This document shows positions 21,043 to 31,700 of a stretch of 64,000 bases of DNA, in pieces. This DNA comes from Populus alba. Its lineage: Eukaryota > Streptophyta > Magnoliopsida > Malpighiales > Salicaceae. Made by a program: the position numbers and the translations under genes. The notes below the pieces were generated by a model. That model saw only the letters and a program-made list of their open reading frames with translations, was not told the DNA's origin and did no database searches. Every line of letters starts with the position of its first letter. Positions within the stretch are counted from its first letter, which is position 1. The stretch spans positions 21,117,882 through 21,181,881 of the forward strand of contig NC_133297.1 of NCBI RefSeq assembly GCF_005239225.2, in the 5' to 3' direction.

Positions 21043-22094
21043 GTACATAATAGTCATAATAGATTATGTTTCAAAATGGATAGAGGAAATTCCAAGTTGA
21101 AACAATGATGATAAAACAGTGATAAAGTTTTTGAAAGAAAATATTTTAAGTTGATTTGGAATCGCTCGAGCCATGATAAGTGATGATGGAACACATTTTT
21201 GCAACAAGTCATTTGAGTCTTTAATGAAGAAATATGGAATCACACATATAGTTGCCACCCCTTATCACCCTCAGACAAGTGGACAAGTAGAACTTGCTAA
21301 TAGGGAGATCAAACAGATCTTGGAGAAAACAGTGAACCCTAATAGGAAAGACTGGTCTTTAAAACTTAATGATGAACTTTGGGCTTATCGAACTGCTTAT
21401 AAAACATCATTATGTATGTCACCTTATAGACTAGTTTATGAAAAACCTTGGCACTTGGCTGTGGAACTTGAACGTAAAGCTTATTGGGCTATTAAAGCTT
21501 TCAATTCAAACCTTGATGATGCTAGTCAGTTGCGAAAATTACAAATAAATGAGCTTGAGGAAATGAGAAATGATCATATTAAAATTCAAGAATTCATAAA
21601 GCAAGAATCAAAGAGCTTCATGACAAGAAAATACTGAGAAAAACATTCAATGTTGGTTAAAAAATCTTGCTTTATAATTCTCGACTCCATTTATTTCCTA
21701 GAAAACTAAGTTCAAGATGGAGTCGTCCTTTTATTGTGAAACATGTGTATCCATATGGGGCCTATGATATCGAGAATCCAAATAATGGTGATGTTTTCAA
21801 GGTAAATGGACATCGTTTAAAAGTTTGATAATTTTTCAGTTGAAAATGACTCTATTGAATTGGGTGATCTTGTATATAAAAATTGATTCTTTTTCTCACA
21901 TTGTTTTTCTGTTTCTTTTTTGTGACTTTTGTTTTGCTAGTCTCTCACCCTTGTCAAATGGCGGATAACGGTACTCCGTGACTATTAAGTCGGTTCTTTC
22001 AGTTTCCTATGATAACTAATATATGTGTATATATTTGTGAAATTCTTTGATGTTTCTCTTTTTTTTTCACCTCTTCTCCAATTCTCATTTGAAA

Positions 22095-22735
22095 ATGGAC
22101 ACCACTCTTGAAAAATTGAAAAAATATTTTCCCGCTTTGCCTCCAAATGCGATTGCAAAAATTTACCGTGCTAGGTGTGAATGATTGAGGTTGTTAATGA
22201 ATCATGGAATTCTTGAAGATATTCGCTAGCTGATTGAAGTAAAGGTCTGATTATCAGGTGAGTCCCCCAATTCTTTCATTTCATACATGCATGTAACAAG
22301 TAAAAGCACTTTTGCGAAGAAACATCGTGCAAAATGACTGAAAGTCTGTCACAGATATGCCAGATGGACTTGTAATGCAACATGTCATTCTTTAGGAATG
22401 GTATCTGTAAACCATTAAGATAAAATACAATTCATTAAGGATGGCCTAAGCAAGCGGCCTTTAGATAATCTTCTATTGACTCTTGAGACACACCCTTATG
22501 GAGATGTGCATCGTGCAATTCATGATTTATGGCCACAATTCCATAAAGAACATGCTCAACATAGTCTTGGGAATCTGACTAAAAACAACCCTGTTTGCCA
22601 TTTTTTACGAAAACTAGATGGGAAGCCTATCCCCGAACTATAAAAGGCATTTAAGCTGTTCTTGGACGTAAAACCAAAGGAAGATGTGAGCCACAATCAC
22701 AAATACCTGTACATACACATGCTTTTTCAAAATAA
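22095..22735 (+). pseudogene. Unrecognised Athila reading frame(s) between integrase and LOG
   Basis: From the ATG at 22095 the frame reads MDTTLEKLKKYFPALPPNAI and AKIYRARCE, then a stop, LRLLMNHGILEDIR and another stop. A second block (about 22440-22720) reads LLLTLETHPYGDVHRAIHDL and FHKEHAQHSLGNLTKNNP, ending LDGKPIPEL-stop. The second block has a clear counterpart in Athila-2 (minus strand, about 46800-46990), so it belongs to the element. In Athila elements this position holds an env-like frame, but I see no signal peptide or membrane anchor here. Function unknown. Confidence 0.5.
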
Positions 22736-22817
22736 ATAAATTAATAAAGAGAGAGAGAGTGTGAGACTCCAACTGGCCTACATATAGGTGATATGATTAC
22801 ATTTTCAATTTCTCATT

Positions 22818-22824
22818 TATAAAA
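22818..22824 (+). promoter_or_regulatory. TATA-like box upstream of LOG copy 1
   Basis: TATAAAA lies 66 bp upstream of the LOG start codon, followed by a pyrimidine-rich leader. The same box and leader occur at the matching place in Athila-2 (46622-46628, minus strand). This may be a core promoter that came with the captured gene or a subgenomic start of the element; neither is proven. Confidence 0.4.
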
Positions 22825-22889
22825 TCTTATCTCCCTTCCCTTCATTTCTACTCAACCCATACGTTCAACAGATATAGAAGTGTGTAGAA

Positions 22890-23515
22890 ATGGCAGGCTC
22901 CTCAAGTCATCACATAAGAAATTTTTATGTTTTCGATGTATCTAGTCCTGAGAAGAAAATAGAGTTTTTAGAATCAGCAAATCATCTTGGTCAGGTACTA
23001 GCTGAGAGAAAGATTCATTTAGTGTATGGGAGAGGCAGCCTTGGGTTAATGGAGAGTGTGTCAACAACTACTTTTTTAGGAGGTAATCAAGTTTTGAGGG
23101 TCGTCCCCAAAGCTTTAGTAAAAGGGGACATAATTGGAAAAACAATTGGAGACGAACTACAAGTCTCCACAATGTCAGATCGAATGAATGCAATGTTTAA
23201 CCATATTGATGCACATTGGAAGATATCTTTCATATTTCCTCTTAGGCCCAACTGCACATTCACCATAAACCCATAGGTTTGTTAAATGTTAATGGTTTTT
23301 ATGATAATTTGTTATCTTTTCCTGATCATGCCATGGAACAGAAATTTCTAACATCTTCAGCATGGCAAATCATAATCTCTACTGCTACTGCTGAACAATT
23401 GATTGACCAACTATAGTCTTTCATCCCTATAATTGATCCCTCCATGAATCACATAAATTAGTCAACTAAGGAAAGCTGTAAAAAGCTTAGATTGGCTTTA
23501 AGCCTTTGTTTGTGA
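22890..23515 (+). pseudogene. LOG: LOG-like cytokinin riboside 5'-monophosphate phosphoribohydrolase, copy 1, carried by Athila-1
   Basis: LOG enzymes release active cytokinin bases from their nucleotides. From the ATG at 22890 the frame reads MAGSSSHHIRNFYVF, then SSPEKKIEFLESANHLGQVL, AERKIHLVYGRGSLGLM, NQVLRVVPKALVKGDI and VSTMSDRMNAMFNHIDA. This matches the plant LOG fold in order, including VYGGGSLGLMG (here with G-to-R and G-to-E changes) and the catalytic arginine in SDRM. A deletion of about 27-29 bp then removes the PGGxGTxxE motif and shifts the frame (open frame ends 23276). The remainder to 23515 reads LLNVNGFYDNLLSF and FLTSSAWQIIIS with two stops. There is no intron, although plant LOG genes usually have several. 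Matching DNA lies at the same place in Athila-2. Confidence 0.88.
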
Positions 23516-24724
23516 AACCTTGTATCTTTTGGTTTTATTAATAACAAATTATTTTATTTTGTTATTTCTTATATTTGTTTAAGTGTGTTTCAGGTTTGTC
23601 AGTATTCGTTGTTTCAGGTGATGTCTTCTAAACTCTATTTTTGTAGGTTATGAGATTGAGGATAATGTCTCATTTTAGTTGAGGGAAAAAGGTAATTGTT
23701 GATATTGAAAAAAAAAACAAATTTAACTAACTGTGGTTTCTATTTCATAAACCATTTGCAAAACTATTGTTACTAGGATTATAGAGTAAAGGAATTCTTT
23801 TGTTAAAGTGACTCTTAAGACGCATTGTAGTAAATATTCTTAGCAAGGTCTATCAGAATACTTCTTGAAATATTCAAGTTTACAAATTCTCGCATTATTG
23901 TCAATTAATTCTACTCATATACTCATTTAACAAGTATTCTTAATCCTTCATTTTCACACACACACACTTTAACATATGATTGTGGGTTGCACATTGAATT
24001 ATTACATTATTTATGTTATTTTGTTAAATGTAACAGCTAAGGGAAAGTGATAGTATATAATTTGCAAAAAAAAAAAAATGATGATAATAAAAACGTAGAT
24101 AAGTTTGGTTTTGTAGCCTCCCTAACCTAAGTAATTAAGCCCGAAGGGGTGTTTTAACACCTAATACCCTAAAGTCAACTAACTTGGGAGCTAGTGGCCT
24201 ATTGCTTGTTACATGGGTTAAGGAGAAAAGCTTAAGGGAATCAAACATTGCACTATCTATGTATCAATATCTGCAACCCGAGTTACTAAGCTCGTAGGGG
24301 TGTCTTAACAGCCAATGCCCTAAGACTAATTGGTCTGGGAGTCATCAGCTAAAAGCTCATTACATGGGTTAAATATACATTGTTTTTTAAGTTATATGTA
24401 TACATATTAAAAAAAAAAGAAAAAAATATAATAATCCCAGCCCAAGAAATTTTAACATTAGAAAAACATTAGAACATAATATTGTTTTCTTCCAATAAAA
24501 GCCCCATCATCTATGTTTTCATACATTGAGCACATAAAAAGAAGGTTTATTAATATCTTGTTTCAACAGTATGAAGCAGATATATAAATTTAATGAGAGT
24601 TTGTTTATTTGGATAGATTAATGAAAGTTGAATGATGAATGCCTTACTTTGTGGAACTTGCAAATTATTTTTCTATTTTAATGCTTCGATTACTAGGGAC
24701 TAGTAATAAGTTGGTTGAGAGGTG
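23516..24724 (+). other. Athila-1 3' untranslated region
   Basis: A/T-rich DNA without a convincing frame that aligns throughout with 44658-45900 of Athila-2 in the opposite orientation. Near 23660 it carries GAGGATAATGTCTCATTTTA, the kind of text found ahead of the 3' LTR in Athila/Tat elements. It contains a two-copy repeat of period 151 bp (24118-24370). The last bases before the LTR (TTGAGAGGTG) are a weak polypurine tract. Confidence 0.7.
24118..24370 (+). repeat. Two-copy 151-bp repeat in Athila 3' UTR
   Basis: AAGCCCGAAGGGGTGTTTTA at 24137 recurs as AAGCTCGTAGGGGTGTCTTA at 24288, each followed by CACCTAATACCCTAA-like text and ACATGGGTTAA. The same pair is in Athila-2 (about 45020-45260). 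Confidence 0.7.
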
Positions 24725-26326
24725 TGATTAGTACTTAAAAGTGCAATTTTATTAAGGTTTTATATCATCATTTTGCACTTGAAGTATCAATAACTCTTTA
24801 GCTAGAGCATGTTTTATAATAACATGTCTAATAATATAAGATACATTTAATTTATGGTAAATGTTCATATTAAATGCAGGCCTATCACATAAATCAAGGG
24901 ATTGATTGATGAGTTTAACTACTGAAATTGAGAAGACAAAGAGAGGGCTAAGCTTAAAAAAGAGATGCTAGTTCAGTCCAAAAACCATTCGGTTATTGGA
25001 TCATAACTAGAGCTGTAGAACTTGGATTTAGGTGTGCTCTATATGGATGGAAAGATAAGACATAGGCCTAAAACTTTCATGGGAGTCTAAGATTTAAAAA
25101 TGCCATTTTCAAATTCAAATTGTAGCAACAACAGAGAAGTCTGAATTTGTCCTAAAACCCAGACACTATTAAGTGTTCATCCCATATCTCGAGTTGTAGA
25201 AGTCCAAATACACCGATTTTTTTTTTTGGAAAGCTGAGACAATGTCCTAAAACTTTCACGATGTAAATCTATTCAAATTCTGATGTTAGCAATGATATTT
25301 TGTTCAGACAAGAAGATAAGGATTGTCACCAAGTTAAGATGTGGCCACCCACTCAACAATTAGTCATCAAATCAATAGTTCCACATTTTAGCCCATAAAA
25401 GGAGGAATTTGCCATGCATTTAAGCATCTTGGTTGTTCAGATAAAGATCTTGTTGTTGCTCTTTTTCTTTGTATTTTGTAATGTTCAAGTTTTTTTCCAT
25501 GTAATATTTTCCTTAATCTCTTGTTTATGTTTTTCATTTGCTTTACTATACTTATATAATCATGTTCTCCTCTTGTTTATTTATGTTTCTCTTCTTAATT
25601 ATGTTTAGCTAAGTTTATTATGTCAAGGTGAAAAAGTTTCACTAATGGAGTTAGGATAAATATAATATAAACTCAATATGTACTTCAATGATTATATCAT
25701 AAACAACTTGCTATTAACATGTCTTATCATTTTTATCTTATTAATTCTTATTACCTTGCATGTTAAATGGTTAATCTAAATTTGTGTTGTATAACACTCA
25801 GTATAACAAATGCTAGGCACTTTCATAGCCAACCATATGGTATAACCTACATCTGTGCTATGAAAGGATTTTGATTTGTTGTTAACATAAGTTAGCATCT
25901 AAGTTCTTGACAATATTTAAAAATTTAGTGTTACTTAAATAAGATAATTAATATAATCATGTTAATAATTTATAATGAGCTATTAATGACAAACCATCCG
26001 ATTGGAACCTCAATTTTGTGTGGTTTCTAGTTGAGTAATAAAAAGAGTTTATATTATACTTATTTGAAATACCATTAGTGGATCCTATAACATTGACAAT
26101 TATTTTTATCATTGTTTAATCTTCACATTAATCTTACATCTCAAAGTCCTCTTTAACTCACCACCACCACCACCACCATCATTATTGTTATTGTTGTTGT
26201 TGTTACTACTATTATTTATAATTTATATAGTTAACCTCTCTATGGTTCGACCCCGGTCTTGCTAAGTTATTTATTACTTCGACACTCCTGCACTTAGGAT
26301 AAGACATCAATCTTTTGGTTGTGTTA
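24725..26326 (+). repeat. Athila-1 3' LTR (1602 bp)
   Basis: It starts TGATTAGTACTTAAAAGTGC and ends TTTGGTTGTGTTA, where the other two copies end in GTGTCA. It aligns along its length with the solo LTR 33612-35180 and, inverted, with 43090-44657. A possible TATA-like box (ATAAAAGG) is near 25396. A CACCAC/TTGTTG microsatellite at 26160-26215 is specific to this copy. Beyond the end the sequence changes to a LINE ORF1. Confidence 0.88.
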
Positions 26327-27110
26327 TCAGCCGTCCGGAATCATGTATGGTTAAAGAAGAAACATATTTCCAAGTTGTAGTAGAAAGATTAGTCAATGCT
26401 TTATAGCTAGGGAATTTCCTAGCAATATAACCAACAACATATAATTTCCATCTATCATAATGACAACCCAAATCTTCCTCTAATATGGGACAATTGCTCG
26501 CATTATTGAACATAGGAAAATGCACAAGTGGAGAACACTTCTCAGTTTTACGATTCAAAGAAAACAAATCCCTTCATTTGCCAATAATTGGTTGACGAAT
26601 ACCTGAATTAGGGATACCACTAGTTCAGCTAAGTTTGTTCCACAAACTCTACAATCAGAGGAGGGATCACCCTCAGCAGAGTTGAGAACTCATATATTGC
26701 TAGTATTTAGCCCATCACCTTTAGATCTCGACTCAGTTGGAGGTGGGTTGACATCAAACGTCTCAATAACACTAACAAGTCTGGTAATCGGTGGTCTCTG
26801 AGCTGAGGTTAAAGCAGGAGAATGAAAGAATCTTGAGCCAAATTCAAACCCATCATTTGAACCAGAGTAATCAACTTGGTTGTATTAAAAAACTTCATCC
26901 TTAAAGCAATCCTTAACCAACACATGAGCTGGAGCGAGAGAGCCATAAATAGCTCTTTTAAGACCAAACCCTTCCACAGCATTGCAAGGGTGAGACCCCT
27001 TAGCGTCGAGGCAAGCAGGAGTGAGGGTGGCTTCTAAAGGAGGAGGCACTTTATGGCAAGGATTGACACATCATGCAAATCTGTTTGGGGTTTATCTTGG
27101 TTCTGCAAAT
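26327..27110 (-). pseudogene. LINE ORF1 fragment (DUF4283-like), target of Athila-1
   Basis: The minus-strand translation contains EDLGCHYDRWKLYVVGYIAR and KFPSYKALTNLSTTTWKYVS ending in IHDSGRLI, where the LTR cuts it. It is the N-terminal RNA-binding part of a plant LINE ORF1 or gag-like protein. Upstream parts (about 26600-27100) show stops. The missing remainder should lie beyond the 5' LTR of Athila-1, outside the window. Confidence 0.6.
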
Positions 27111-28900
27111 GAGTACCCCTAAAGATGATTGATGAAGATTTCTTGATAATGTAGATGATGAGTTGTTGCTTTTAATGAGAGATGTTCATTTTAATAATAG
27201 GTCCAAAAGAAACACTATGAACCTCTTATATGCATTTTATCTTAGTATTATTCCTAACTACAATGAGAATTTCCCTAATTGTGATGAAGTTGCAATCCAC
27301 AAGAAATACCTTCCACTAGAGGAGCAAATTAGCTTTTAGTTTTTCTTGCTTGTATCTGGTTATGTTGATGTTGTTGTTTTCACCTCGTGGGATAAGGTTG
27401 TAGTGCTTGTATGTTCATCGCCCTGTATACCTTTTTTCAATGAGATAAAATACTTTGTATCGCTTTGTCTTGAATTTAAATTTGATATTGTTAGTAAAAT
27501 GTAAAATAACATGGAGATAAACACACTTGAAAATTAATCATAATAATCATGGAGATATAGAGACTTAAAATCAATCATAGACACAAACTTGAAGAAAATG
27601 ATTTTGAGATAATTAAGAAAACTTGGAGTTAGGTAGACCTAATCATGAAGATAGATAACTTGGAGGCATAATGGCACATAAGAGATTCATCTAAGTAAAA
27701 TTTCTTAGAACAAGTACAAAATAGAGCAGAACTAGAACATATATAATGCAAAGACAAAAACTGGTTGGAGAAATTTCTTCATCACAACAAAAGTAGTTCT
27801 AGGAGTAAATAAAAACTTGGATATCGGTTTAGATGCTTCGGAACGTAATTTGGACTCGTTTCTTCACAAAACCTGTTTGCTAGCAAAATTCAATTGTCAT
27901 CTTTAAAAAATCATATCTCCCTCATATGACATCGTGTTTGGTTGCAATTTTGAACGTTGATAGGCCTATGAGTCATAAATCCAAAAAAAATGAGTTTGCA
28001 TCAATTAGACTTCTGTAGCTCTAGATATTCAAGTCAGAATGACCAAAGGTCAACACTAGCAGATTGCGAGATTTGACTTTGAGGGCTGTGATTTCCATGC
28101 TATTCCTTATTTTATTTTCTTGCCTTAGATGTTTAAAAAGGTATAGATGTTAGCTTTTTAATGCCACTAAAATCACTTCATTTCAACCTCTAAAGCTCAC
28201 ACTTTGCACAAAACATCGACTGAAGATCAAATCTGTCAATTACCTCCAATTTACTCCTTTTTGCATCTTTCATCCAAAAGTGCCTTCAAAACATAAAACA
28301 AAGAATATCAAGGCATTTTATATATAAAAAAAATATATAAAGTTAAGCATTGGTGATTAACTCTGGCAATTTTGCCCATCTTTTCATCAAGCATCACTTC
28401 TTTCTTTTCACATAATTTCCAACCATAAATCCATGAGATATCAAAAGTATATGCTCTACTAATCCTTGGCTAGGGGAAAAGGAAAACATATATAAAGTTA
28501 AGGCTTTTACATGGATAGAGCAAAGAAAGTATAAACAAGCTCAAAAGGGGCTCACTAAGGATAATATGCTTTACGTTGCTTTTTTAGCTCAAATGGTTAA
28601 AATTTCTAATGCCTTTATCATCTTCATGTAATATGTATTGTGAATGTCATCTCAACAAGATATGAAGCAAGTTTTAGAGATACATATCATTGAAAAAATG
28701 CATAATCAAAGAATATAATGTTGAAGGCTCAAAAGCTTGCACTAGTATAACACTATAAAGTCAACATGGCATATTCTCAAAGTCAATCCCTAAACCAATT
28801 AAACCTTAAAACTTGCATGCACACTCCTTCATTCGATTTATATCTTCATCTATCTCAATTAATTCTCATATGTAATACTTACATTCTCATAAATCAATAG
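27111..28900. other. Unassigned A/T-rich DNA, possibly LTR of the Tat-like relic
   Basis: No coding sequence is seen. Text near 27350-27450 (a CTCGTGGGATAAGGTTGTAG-like stretch, then TTTTTTCAATGAGATAAAAT) looks like the 3' end of a plant transcript or LINE on the plus strand. The part from about 27500 lies directly downstream (minus strand) of the Tat-like integrase end and could be its 3' UTR and LTR, but I could not fix the ends. Confidence 0.3.
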
Positions 28901-29213
28901 GAGTTCAAAAGATCAAACATAAAAATTTGTTTTTGTTTTTTTTTTTTTTTTGAACAACAAAGAAAATCATAATAAGAAAACCAATATTTTCCCAATACCC
29001 CCCACACTTAAAATACAAAATTGTCCTCAATGTTGAAATAAAAGAAAAGGAATATAGGAGAATGACAAAAATAAAGTAAAATGTGAAAAATAAAAGATAA
29101 GGGAAAAAGAAAGCAAATCTATACTTTTTTTCTTTTTGTCCTGGGTTGCCTCCCAGTAAGGGCTTTTGTTTTAAGTGATTGGCTTGACATGTTGCATGTT
29201 CATTCTTCATAGA

Positions 29214-29440
29214 TTGGTTCAGCTAACTTCGTAGAAGCGATGAGTTCTACCGTCCAACCTCCATAGAAAGGTTTCAAGCGATGCCCATTGATCTTGAGTA
29301 CTTTGTTGGTTTCTAAACTTGTAATTTCAACTGCATCATAACGAAAAATATTAGAAACGACAAAGGGTCCAATTCAACAAGAGCGCAACTTTCCAGGAAA
29401 AAGTTTCAACCATAATTACATTGCCCAATCACTTGGGGTA
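29214..29440 (-). pseudogene. Tat-like integrase C-terminal fragment
   Basis: In suitable minus frames it reads TNKVLKINGHRLKPFYGG, which is the K-x-NG-x-RLK motif at the end of Athila/Tat integrases. It is followed downstream by GGGAGGCAACCCAGG at about 29140-29155, common in such elements. Confidence 0.6.
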
Positions 29441-29799
29441 CATAACCTATTGGATAAACCTAGCTTTTAATAATTTATCTAATTCTTTTGAAATAGTTTT
29501 TTTTTTTTTTTTTATCTTTCTCTCCATAGTTTTTTTAAAAAAAAAACTAGGGAGAAAAATGGACTCATACTAAGGTAATGGCAGACAACTTATAGGTTGA
29601 TGCTTGGCATATTAGATGTTGCAAAGGCAAATTTATGCTTCTAGATATGAGAAAGCTCTATTAGAGTTTTTTATTTCTTTGAATCTAAAGTGGAACCGAT
29701 CTTAGTGAATACATTTGTATAAAGATTAACTTCTTTCAAGCTTTTGATGACCTTTATTCTCACTTTAACCTTCTTCTTAACAAGCGATGTTTGGTTTAC

Positions 29800-30220
29800 C
29801 TATAAGGTGTTTTCCTCCTTCAAACATGTTGAGGTACATTTTCTGAAGATCATTTGGCTTCCTTTTAATATAGCTAGTTCTTTATCTATAGGGAACTTTA
29901 TGGTGAGGTACTTAGTAATGATCACCATATTGATCTTAAGGAAAAGGGGCCTACCTAGGATGACATTAAATGCTAGGTTCAATTTGATCACCATGAATGT
30001 TTCTTAAAGCATACAACACTTAAGGTACATGTCAATTATCACTAGAAGATCCAAGACACCTTCCATTGGCACTAATTTCTCCTTAATAACTATCAAATCA
30101 GTCTTCACTAGAATCAACTTAGATGTGTCCAAGCTCATTTTCACCATAACATCCATCAAAAGGATGTTCACAATACTTTCATCATCAATAAACATTTTAT
30201 GTACCTAGTAGTTAAAAATA
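29800..30220 (-). pseudogene. Tat-like retropepsin, degraded
   Basis: Minus frames read MFIDDESIVNILLMDVM (active site, usually D-N/T-G-S, here DDES), LVPMEGVLDL, and AFNVILGRPLFLKINM with YLTIKFPIDKE. The order matches Tat-lineage proteases (active site, then NAILGRP). Confidence 0.65.
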
Positions 30221-30449
30221 ATGATGGAGATAACTAGGATGCCTTTATAAGGAAATTTAACTCACGGGTCCTCAAGAGTGAACACAATGCCAAGGGTTTT
30301 ATATCCTTGATAAGAGTACTACCATCCATAAGCTTTTTTACTTCCATTAGAATCTCTACTTATTGAGATTCCTTCCAAAATCATATTGATTTCTTGGAGA
30401 GACTTGTAGGGAGCATCATATTCTTCTCATTATTTCTTATGCTATTGTC

Positions 30450-31650
30450 TTCTTTTCTTATGTTGTTAAAGATAACTTTTAGTTATGAACCTCATTATTT
30501 TTTTAAAGCATAACACTCTTCTTTATCGTGCCCTTTATCTTTGTGAAATATGCAATACTTTTTTAGTCTCTCTTTCTTGTTTTTCCCTTCATTGGTATTG
30601 GGTATTGCATATAATCTTTTTTCTTTATTGTGGTTAAAGCCTTTGCTCTGGTTGCATTCACCAAAGTCATCATCAATTCTAGATACATTAATTTATTATG
30701 TACAAGATCTTTAGGATTACTTTTAAATACTTATGCATTATAAGGGGAACATTTATCATGTTTTGGAGACTCTTTTCTTCATTTATGAAAGCACAAATGC
30801 CTATTTCTATGCACGCTAATATGCAATACTTTTTTAGGTCTCTCTTTCTTGTGTTTCCTTTCATTGGTGGTTAGTATTGCACACAATTTCTTCCTTCTAT
30901 TATAGATAAAGCCTTTGTTTTGGTCACATTCACTAGAATCTTCATCAATTTTGGATGCATTAATTTGCTGCATACAAGATCTTTGGGATTACTTTTAAAT
31001 ATTTGTGCATCATTAAAGGGATGTCTATAATGTTTTTGAGACTTTTCCCTTTATTTATGAAAGTGTGGATGCCCATTTCTAGGCACACTAACTTTGTCTA
31101 TGCAAATATAATTTTCTTTCGTTTGCTTCACAATAAAGAGACTCTTATCAACTAAAGCATAGTCATTCCTATATGGAGAAATTATATGCCCCACTAATGA
31201 TAACCTTTGTTACCACATGTTCTAGTAAGTTCTCCACATTCAATATCTTTTTTATTGAATCATTTTAAATATGCCTTGGTGCTCTCTTTCTAGTTGGGTG
31301 ATGGCAAAAAGTCTTGTGGAGTTCTTTTACACAAGTTTGTTAGTGCTAAAATGAGCAATTAGTTTACAATATAGTCAACAAATATAAGTATGAAACATGG
31401 TTCTAAACTATGGTACCAGGCTCAATCGAACCCATTAAAAGTGGTGGGGATAATTTTTCACATGGCATTGGTGTATTGAATAGTCAATTCAAGACTACTT
31501 CTAGCACACTAAATGTACTCCCTCGGATCAGATAGACCATCATAATTATCCAAGTTCATCTTTGTGACTACAAAATCTTTGGGGAGATGCGTATTTAACA
31601 CACTTTTACATAATGAAGAATCGTTTATCTAATGTACAACATTTCTATCA
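30450..31650 (-). pseudogene. Tat-like gag, degraded
   Basis: Pieces on the minus strand include FPTTFNGFD and AWYHSLEPCF at about 31390-31450, typical of the gag core, KAYLK-stop-FNKKD near 31250, and a HDKEECYALKK-type histidine/cysteine motif near 30520-30550. There are many stops. It contains a 271-bp tandem duplication (30551-31092). Confidence 0.6.
30551..31092 (-). repeat. 271-bp tandem duplication within Tat-like gag
   Basis: TGCAATACTTTTTTAG occurs at 30551 and 30822, and the following text runs in parallel (TTTGGAGACTCTTTTCTTCA versus TTTGAGACTTTTCCCTTTAT) to about 31092. Identity is clearly below 100% by eye, so the duplication is old. Confidence 0.75.
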
Positions 31651-31700
31651 TTTTAATTCCCTTTCATCCTTGACTTTTTTGGCTTTAAACTACTGGAATA

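Larger units (their letters stand above)
17657..21830 (+). pseudogene. Athila-1 integrase, split by a 3-kb retroposon
   Basis: The first part (to 17994) has the zinc finger (HSKACGGHFSSRKT ... CENCQKLG) and the first catalytic aspartate in CWGIDFMGPFPPS. After the insertion the frame resumes with VSKWIEEIPS, then MISDDGTHFCNKSF (second aspartate) and HPQTSGQVELANREIKQ (glutamate). The C-terminal part near 21700-21826 reads [20 protein letters not shown]. The triad is conserved, but stops and frame changes interrupt the protein, and the retroposon at 17995-21023 separates the halves. Confidence 0.88.
1..26326 (+). mobile_element. Athila-1: Ty3/gypsy Athila-like retrotransposon, 5' part outside window, heavily interrupted
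   Basis: Element pieces in order on the plus strand are: end of gag (1-250), protease (about 16442-16822), RNase H (16823-17656), integrase (17657-17994 and 21043-21830), a non-pol region with a LOG pseudogene, a 3' UTR, and a 3' LTR (24725-26326). The pieces match the minus-strand Athila-2 copy (43090-48131) in order and sequence, which is the main reason for joining them. The body is interrupted by a LINE (about 251-16440, itself carrying a Tekay element) and by a 3-kb retroposon (17995-21023). The core of reverse transcriptase is missing, and stops occur in protease and integrase, so the copy is dead. The 5' LTR lies to the left of the window. Confidence 0.8.
28901..31700 (-). mobile_element. 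Tat-like Ty3/gypsy relic: gag, protease, integrase end
   Basis: On the minus strand, gag pieces (about 31650-30450) are followed by a retropepsin (about 30220-29800) and, after loss of RT and RNase H, by the integrase C-terminus (about 29440-29214) and a 3' UTR with the CATTGAGGACAATTTTGTAT motif near 29030. All frames carry stops. Termini were not identified. Confidence 0.65.

Noticed and set aside
22890..23515. LOG copy 1 as a working host gene
   Set aside because: The catalytic loop is deleted, later stops occur, and both flanks are Athila sequence shared with a second copy.
28905..29210. 101-codon minus-strand frame rich in F/Y
   Set aside because: It is an A/T-rich 3' UTR of the Tat-like relic; the hydrophobic look comes from T-rich codons, and only its start overlaps the element's coding end.
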